DNA of 10,300 nt from Campylobacterales bacterium (GTDB lineage Bacteria > Campylobacterota > Campylobacteria > Campylobacterales > QNZT01). The notes under the pieces were generated by a model. The model did no database searches. It saw only the letters and a list, made by a program, of their open reading frames with translations, and was not told the DNA's origin. The DNA lies in NCBI GenBank assembly GCA_027081495.1, contig JALWKJ010000218.1, forward strand, positions 1 to 10,300. Reading direction: 5' to 3'. The position numbers and the translations under genes are program-made. Below, in pieces: positions 6,997-10,300 of the stretch (position 1 is the first letter of the stretch; each line of letters starts with the position of its first letter).

Positions 6997-8049
6997 ATGA
7001 GTAATCGGGCTTTAGCGGAAAATTTCAAAGACATCGACAAAGAATCTTTGAAAAAAACTTTAGAAGAGGTAATTGAACGCACTTTCGATCTGGAAAAAGA
7101 GTATAAACTTTTGAAAAAAAGCGTAAAAGAGTTTCAAAACCTTATAGCCCAGACGATAGAATCGCAGCCCAATCCTATATGGATAGTAGAGCGAAACGAT
7201 TATAAAAATATTTTTTTACAAAACAGCGCTTCCGATAATCTCTCGTCGCTGATAAAGGATATAAATCCTCAACTAAGCGAGCAAGAGATTGAACAAGATA
7301 ATAAAATCTTTCTTGTAAAAATAAATCAAGTAGATGGAGACTACGACAAAATAATCATAACCGCTACGGATATAACTCAACAAAAAAGAAGCGAAAGATT
7401 AGCCTCTATGGGACAAGTGGCGGCGCATTTATCTCATGAGATTAGAAATCCCATAGGCTCCATCTCCCTGCTCTGTTCTACTTTGGCAAGATCCGCCGAC
7501 AAAGACCAAAAACCTCTCGTAGAAGAGATGAAAAGAGCGATAGGCAGGGTTGAAAGAATTATAAAATCCACGCTTTTGTTTACAAAAGGCATAGGAGTTA
7601 CGAAAAAAAGAGTCCCTCTTGAAAAACTAAAAGAAGAGATACGAAATTCGTTTGAGAGTTATCAAAAAACAAAAGATATCGATTTTACTATAGAGTTGGA
7701 AAACAAAGAGATATATGCGGATTTCGATCTGATGATTATAACTCTTCAAAATTTTTTATACAATGCCGTAGATGCGATAGAAGAATCAAACGATTTATCG
7801 GGAGAGATAAAAATTTCGTTTAAAAAAGAGAATAGATACGACACCATAACGGTAACGGACACGGGCATAGAGATAAAAGATAAAAATATTTTATTTGAAC
7901 CGTTTCAAAGCACCAAAACTAAAGGTCATGGATTGGGACTCGCTCTATCTTTGGAAATAATCAAGGCGCATAATGGTAGAATAGAGCTTCTTGAAGAGAC
8001 AAAAGGTTTCAAAATATATTTGGAACAAAATCAAACTCCACTTTTGTGA
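6997..8049 (+). CDS. flgS: Cytoplasmic flagellar sensor histidine kinase FlgS
   Basis: This 350-residue kinase has no membrane helix. An N-terminal coiled coil (15-50) leads into a small PAS-like region (about 50-128: IESQPNPIWIVE through IITATDITQQKRSERLA). The phospho-acceptor H-box follows, HLSHEIRNPIGS with His147. The ATPase domain has the N-box QNFLYNAVDA (Asn256), the G1 box DTG (288-290), the F-box LFEPFQSTKTKG and the G2 box GHGLGLAL. The layout and the segment ERLASMGQVAAHLSHEIRNPIGS closely fit FlgS of Campylobacter and Helicobacter. FlgS phosphorylates the NtrC-type regulator FlgR to turn on sigma-54-dependent rod, hook and basal-body genes, after sensing the assembled export apparatus and rotor. 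No flgR lies in this window. The start has AGGA six bases before it. hemH follows after 24 bases. Confidence 0.9.
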   Translation: MSNRALAENFKDIDKESLKKTLEEVIERTFDLEKEYKLLKKSVKEFQNLIAQTIESQPNPIWIVERNDYKNIFLQNSASDNLSSLIKDINPQLSEQEIEQDNKIFLVKINQVDGDYDKIIITATDITQQKRSERLASMGQVAAHLSHEIRNPIGSISLLCSTLARSADKDQKPLVEEMKRAIGRVERIIKSTLLFTKGIGVTKKRVPLEKLKEEIRNSFESYQKTKDIDFTIELENKEIYADFDLMIITLQNFLYNAVDAIEESNDLSGEIKISFKKENRYDTITVTDTGIEIKDKNILFEPFQSTKTKGHGLGLALSLEIIKAHNGRIELLEETKGFKIYLEQNQTPLL

Positions 8050-8073
8050 GTCAAAATATTATAGAGGATTTTT

Positions 8074-9024
8074 GTGCAAAAAGCGATTGTTTTTTTAAAT
8101 ATGGGGGCTGCGAGAAATCTTGATGAAGTCGAGGTTTTTTTACACAATATGTTTCATGATAAAAATATCATTACCGTTAAAAGCGATCTTTTGAGATCCT
8201 ATATAGCCTACTCTATCATAAAAAACCATAAAGAAGACGCAAAGAGCAATTATGAAAAAATAGGCGGCTGCTCTCCTCTTGTGAAAAACACCGAAACTTT
8301 TTTAAAAAATATCAAAAAAGTGTTTCCCGATTATCTGGCAGTAAATATCATGAGATATACCGAACCATTCGCCTTTGAAGAGTTAAAATGGCTGCAATTA
8401 AAAGGAGTAGAACATATAACCGTAATCCCTTTGTATCCTCAATACTCCACGACAACGACGAAATCTTCTCTCGAAGATCTCTATATCTCTCTTGAAAAAG
8501 CGAATTTCTCTCCTTGCATGAATATAATTACAAGATTTTATAAAAATAAAAACTACAACCTTGCCGTTATAGAACAGATTAAAAAAACTTTAAACGGTAA
8601 TGAAGCCAAAGATTTTGATCTGATTTTTTCCGCCCACTCTCTGCCTCAAAAGATTATCGATAACGGTGATCCGTATCAAAAAGAGATCGTTGAAAATGTA
8701 ACGATTTTGGAAAAGATGTTAAAAAAGGAGAATCTCGAATTTAAAAATATTCATCTTGCCTATCAATCAAAACTAGGACCTCAAAAATGGCTCTCTCCGT
8801 CGCTAGAAGAGAAACTTCATGAGATCAGAAATAAAAGAGTTATAATATATCCTATATCTTTTATTTTAGATAATTCCGAAACGGATTTTGAGCTAGACAT
8901 CGAGTATAGAGATGTAGCGAACGAATTAGGTTTCAAGGAGTATCGAGTGGCAAAATGCCTGAACGATTCTCCTCTATTTATAGAAGCTATAAAAGATTTA
9001 TTACCGCACCAATTAAATATCTAA
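8074..9024 (+). CDS. hemH: Ferrochelatase, with C-terminus altered by an inserted element
   Basis: The product has 316 residues from GTG 8074, preceded by AGAGGA at a five-base spacing. Ferrochelatase inserts ferrous iron into protoporphyrin IX, the last step of protoheme synthesis. Family motifs appear in order: VFLNMGAARNLDEVEVFLHNMF at the start (a G to A change from the usual NMGG), IGGCSPL (63-69), MRYTEPFA, VIPLYPQYSTTTTKS (117-131), catalytic SAHSLP (186-191, His188), YQSKLGPQKWLSPS (230-243) and the late metal-site region FILDNSETDFELDIEY (Glu269). Epsilon enzymes typically have this DNSET form in place of SDHIET. The last seven residues and the TAA lie inside the palindromic element at 8999-9269. 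Without it the frame would read on to DLAN and a TAA at 9276-9278. The extra tail is beyond the conserved fold, so the enzyme is probably active. It is likely cotranscribed with flgS. Confidence 0.9.
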   Translation: MQKAIVFLNMGAARNLDEVEVFLHNMFHDKNIITVKSDLLRSYIAYSIIKNHKEDAKSNYEKIGGCSPLVKNTETFLKNIKKVFPDYLAVNIMRYTEPFAFEELKWLQLKGVEHITVIPLYPQYSTTTTKSSLEDLYISLEKANFSPCMNIITRFYKNKNYNLAVIEQIKKTLNGNEAKDFDLIFSAHSLPQKIIDNGDPYQKEIVENVTILEKMLKKENLEFKNIHLAYQSKLGPQKWLSPSLEEKLHEIRNKRVIIYPISFILDNSETDFELDIEYRDVANELGFKEYRVAKCLNDSPLFIEAIKDLLPHQLNI

Positions 9025-9032
9025 AAGTTTGA
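8999..9032 (+). repeat. Left terminal inverted repeat of the element
   Basis: It begins TA, then TTACCGCACCAATTAAATA, and runs on through CTAAAAGTTTGA. It pairs with 9236-9269 with two mismatches, at positions 22 and 28 of the arm. It also encodes the last hemH residues and stop codon. Confidence 0.85.
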
Positions 9033-9130
9033 GAGAACGAAATGAGGTAAGATGTGCATGAAAAAATCTGCGGGACTATCTTAGCTAATTCAAAGATTTT
9101 TTCATGTGCAGATTGCATCATTTCGTTCTC
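9033..9130 (+). other. Nested 98-base stem-loop inside the element
   Basis: Two 37-base arms, 9033-9069 and 9094-9130, enclose a 24-base loop. The outer 13 bases (GAGAACGAAATGA) and inner 13 bases (CATGAAAAAATCT) pair perfectly, and an 11-base middle section pairs only partly. The base pattern GAACGAAAT recurs at 9220-9228 and could compete with 9033-9045 for the strand at 9118-9130. Whether this acts as DNA or RNA is not known. Confidence 0.7.
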
Positions 9131-9168
9131 CCCGAAGGGTGGAGCACTTTCGCTCATACTCTGCGTTA

Positions 9169-9207
9169 GATTTTTTCGAATTCGCTACGGCGAGTCCTTC
9201 AAAAATC
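9169..9207 (+). other. Hairpin with TACG tetraloop inside the element
   Basis: GATTTTT at 9169-9175 pairs with AAAAATC at 9201-9207. Inside, TCGC at 9182-9185 pairs with GCGA at 9190-9193 around TACG, which as RNA would be a stable C(UACG)G tetraloop. It adds a second structured part to the element, following the 98-base stem. Confidence 0.5.
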
Positions 9208-9235
9208 CGCCTTGATTATGAACGAAATTGCTACA

Positions 9236-9269
9236 TCAAACATTTAGGTATTTAATTGGTGCGGTAATA
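9236..9269 (-). repeat. Right terminal inverted repeat of the element
   Basis: Read on the minus strand it begins TA, TTACCGCACCAATTAAATA and continues CCTAAATGTTTGA. The final TA at 9268-9269 mirrors the TA at 8999-9000. One base (9270) separates it from the stop codon of the minus-strand DUF2853 gene. Confidence 0.85.
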
Positions 9270-9270
9270 G

Positions 9271-9960
9271 CTAACTAAGCATAGACTCTTTTTTTAGATT
9301 TTTTGCAAGCATATAGTAAAAAGTCGCTCTATACTTTGTTCTTACTCCTTTTAGCTTCTCACAAACTTCGTTTACCGCTTTATCTAACGCTTCTTTATCA
9401 TCTTTTGGCATCTGAAGTTTTTTTACCAAAAAATTGTTTTTTACTCTTTCAAGCTCCTTTGGATCGCCGCAGGCGACGCTTTCAGCATCTTTTCTATAAA
9501 TGGAAGGACCTAGATTTTTAACTATAATCTCCAAAAAGTCGTCGTCCACGCTTCCTAAATGTTTTTTTATATCATCATGATAGAGCTTGAGTTTCAACTC
9601 TTTTTTTGAAGGCGTTTTATTCTCTTTTTGAGGTTTTTTCGAACCCTCTTTTTTATCGGTTTTTATTTTCGGCTTACTCTCTTTTTTTTGAACCGTTTTA
9701 ACTTTTTTGGGTTTTTTTTCGGTTTTTGTTTTGGAAATATTCTCTATCGTTTCGGTTTTGTTCTCTTGCTCTTTATCGCTCTTTTTCTGCTCGCTTTTTA
9801 ACAAAGCCTGCCCAGAAGCGCTTTGTTTATTATCTTCACTTACGCTAGCAGCCTCTTTTTCGATCAAAGTCTCCTCTTCTTTTTGCCCCAAGCCGCGCTT
9901 ATCTTCTTTTTTAAATACTTTTTGCACCAACTGTACGATTGCCAACTTTCTCCAACTCAT
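9271..9960 (-). CDS. DUF2853 protein with long Lys/Glu-rich N-terminal extension
   Basis: The chosen start is ATG 9960, which has AAAGGA six bases upstream and gives 229 residues; an ATG at 10008 would add 16 residues (MITCILGCVKFR...) but leave that ribosome site inside the gene. The last 110 residues (about 121-229) match the DUF2853 family: LYHDDIKKHLGSVDDDFLEII, GPSIYRKDAESVACGDPKELE, NNFLVKKLQ, VNEVCEKLKG and KYRATFYYMLAKNLKKES. DUF2853 proteins are usually about 100 residues, so residues 1-120 are an addition. After an amphipathic start (MSWRKLAIVQLVQKVFKK) the addition is dominated by K, E, S, T and Q and should be disordered. The family has no known function; a DNA, RNA or membrane contact through the basic extension is inference. 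The gene converges on hemH with the palindromic element between them. Confidence 0.8.
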   Translation of the reverse strand: MSWRKLAIVQLVQKVFKKEDKRGLGQKEEETLIEKEAASVSEDNKQSASGQALLKSEQKKSDKEQENKTETIENISKTKTEKKPKKVKTVQKKESKPKIKTDKKEGSKKPQKENKTPSKKELKLKLYHDDIKKHLGSVDDDFLEIIVKNLGPSIYRKDAESVACGDPKELERVKNNFLVKKLQMPKDDKEALDKAVNEVCEKLKGVRTKYRATFYYMLAKNLKKESMLS

Positions 9961-9961
9961 C

Positions 9962-9991
9962 ACACATCCTTTCCTGAATTTTACACATCCT
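9962..9991 (-). repeat. Direct repeat upstream of the DUF2853 gene
   Basis: ACACATCCT (AGGATGTGT on the coding strand) occurs at 9962-9970 and 9983-9991, 21 bases apart, about two helical turns. The proximal copy contains part of the ribosome site of the gene. It could be a protein-binding site, an ancestral duplication of the leader or chance. Confidence 0.4.
9967..9972 (-). promoter_or_regulatory. Ribosome binding site that fixes the DUF2853 start
   Basis: On the minus strand AAAGGA lies six bases before ATG 9960. This favours 9960 over the in-frame ATG at 10008. Confidence 0.6.
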
Positions 9992-10052
9992 AAAATACAT
10001 GTTATCACAAACGAACTTAGTAAAAAAAATGTATCTATTGCCGATATAGGTA

Positions 10053-10058
10053 TATAAA
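10053..10058 (+). promoter_or_regulatory. Possible -10 box for the last gene
   Basis: TATAAA occurs within GGTATATAAAGA, 19 bases before ATG 10078, in the 117-base divergent gap. No convincing -35 is seen, and the closeness to the start would give a very short leader. It is a weak call. Confidence 0.3.
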
Positions 10059-10077
10059 GAATTTCAAAGGAATTATC

Positions 10078-10300
10078 ATGAACGAAAAGTTACGATTTTT
10101 CAAAAGTATTTTATATATATGCCTTCAAGTAGCATCTTTATGGGGTATATTTGCGCTTTTAACGGATACGATTTCACAATCAAACGCAAAAATCGTCGGT
10201 GTTTTTATTTTAACTTTGATATTTTTTATTTATGCTCATAAAAACATTAAAATACTTAATTATTACAGCGAAAAATCAGAAGGACATGAAAAAGCCGGGT
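10078..10300 (+). CDS. Small membrane protein of unknown family (partial, 3' end outside window)
   Basis: ATG 10078 has AAGGA at 10067-10071 with a six-base spacing. The 74 residues seen show a basic N-terminus (NEKLRFFKS), a first hydrophobic helix (ILYICLQVASLWGIFALL, about 11-28), a short polar loop (TDTISQSNAK) and a second helix (IVGVFILTLIFFIYA, about 39-53), followed by HKNIKILNYYSEKSEGHEKAG. The frame is open at the window edge. By the positive-inside rule both ends should be cytosolic. No family is recognised and no enzyme motif is visible. It is divergent from the DUF2853 gene. Confidence 0.7.
   Translation, partial: MNEKLRFFKSILYICLQVASLWGIFALLTDTISQSNAKIVGVFILTLIFFIYAHKNIKILNYYSEKSEGHEKAG

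Larger units (their letters stand above)
8999..9269. mobile_element. MITE-like palindromic element with TA flanks
   Basis: A 271-base segment has near-perfect terminal inverted repeats at 8999-9032 and 9236-9269, matching at 32 of 34 positions, the outer 21 without mismatch. The outermost dinucleotide is TA on both sides, the usual target duplication of IS630/Tc1-mariner-type transposons. No transposase frame fits inside. The interior holds a 98-base stem-loop (9033-9130) and a second hairpin near 9169-9207. It falls exactly between the 3' ends of two convergent genes: the left end is inside hemH and the right end is one base before the stop codon of the minus-strand gene. A non-autonomous MITE is the best reading. 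A very large bidirectional terminator or a structured RNA is the alternative, and the TA could be part of the palindrome instead of a duplication. Confidence 0.6.

Noticed and set aside
9054..9083. Ten-codon frame ATG TGC ATG ... TAG inside the element stem-loop
   Set aside because: It is too short and lies inside a palindrome, where start-like patterns arise from the stem sequence.
9961..10008. Upstream ATG at 10008 for the DUF2853 gene
   Set aside because: It would put the AAAGGA site inside the gene; ATG 9960 is correctly spaced from that site, and the extra residues (MITCILGCVKFR) look like translated leader.
9303..10057. Plus-strand open frames opposite the DUF2853 gene
   Set aside because: They are rich in Leu, Phe and Ser, as expected from the antisense of Lys/Glu-rich codons, and lack ribosome sites and family motifs.

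Overview
The window looks like a chromosomal stretch from a member of the Campylobacterota (Epsilonproteobacteria). It is AT-rich, codon use favours AAA, GAA and ATA, and ribosome sites are mostly AAGGA-type. The best-recognised gene is a cytoplasmic flagellar histidine kinase of the Campylobacter/Helicobacter FlgS type, followed by a ferrochelatase of the epsilon type. An environmental, vent or sediment genus seems more likely than a pathogen, but that is inference; the genus cannot be fixed from the sequence alone.

Positions 1-3775 hold a tightly packed plus-strand operon of four genes: the C-terminus of an XpaC-like protein, a TelA (toxic-anion-resistance family) protein, a soluble SPFH/Band-7 protein of the YdjI type with a C-terminal GYF_2 domain, and a protein with two zinc ribbons and one C-terminal membrane helix. 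The gaps are 4, 22 and 8 bases. The set recalls the XpaC-TelA pairs and ydj-type SPFH/zinc-ribbon modules of other bacteria and is best read as a membrane-associated stress module of unproven chemistry.

Positions 3862-6412 hold a large exported protein with a TTG start, a signal peptide and a GEVED domain, its later part resembling MSHA/MshQ-type surface proteins. An inverted repeat lies in its leader, and a 43-residue hydrophobic mini-ORF follows it. A DUF2062 membrane protein is encoded convergently at 6360-6923 (minus).

Positions 6965-9024 (plus) hold a consensus -10 box, then flgS and hemH, apparently cotranscribed. At 8999-9269 a 271-base palindromic element with 34-base terminal inverted repeats and flanking TA dinucleotides lies exactly between the 3' ends of hemH and the convergent DUF2853 gene. 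It looks like a MITE (non-autonomous transposon), and the last codons and stop of hemH lie inside it. It also contains a nested 98-base stem-loop.

Positions 9271-10300 hold a DUF2853 protein with a long Lys/Glu-rich N-terminal extension (minus), and divergently from it the start of a small two-helix membrane protein that runs off the window. The most noteworthy items are the TA-flanked palindromic element and its apparent remodelling of the hemH end, and the four-gene XpaC-TelA-SPFH/GYF-zinc-ribbon operon. No rRNA, tRNA, CRISPR array or complete transposase gene was seen.
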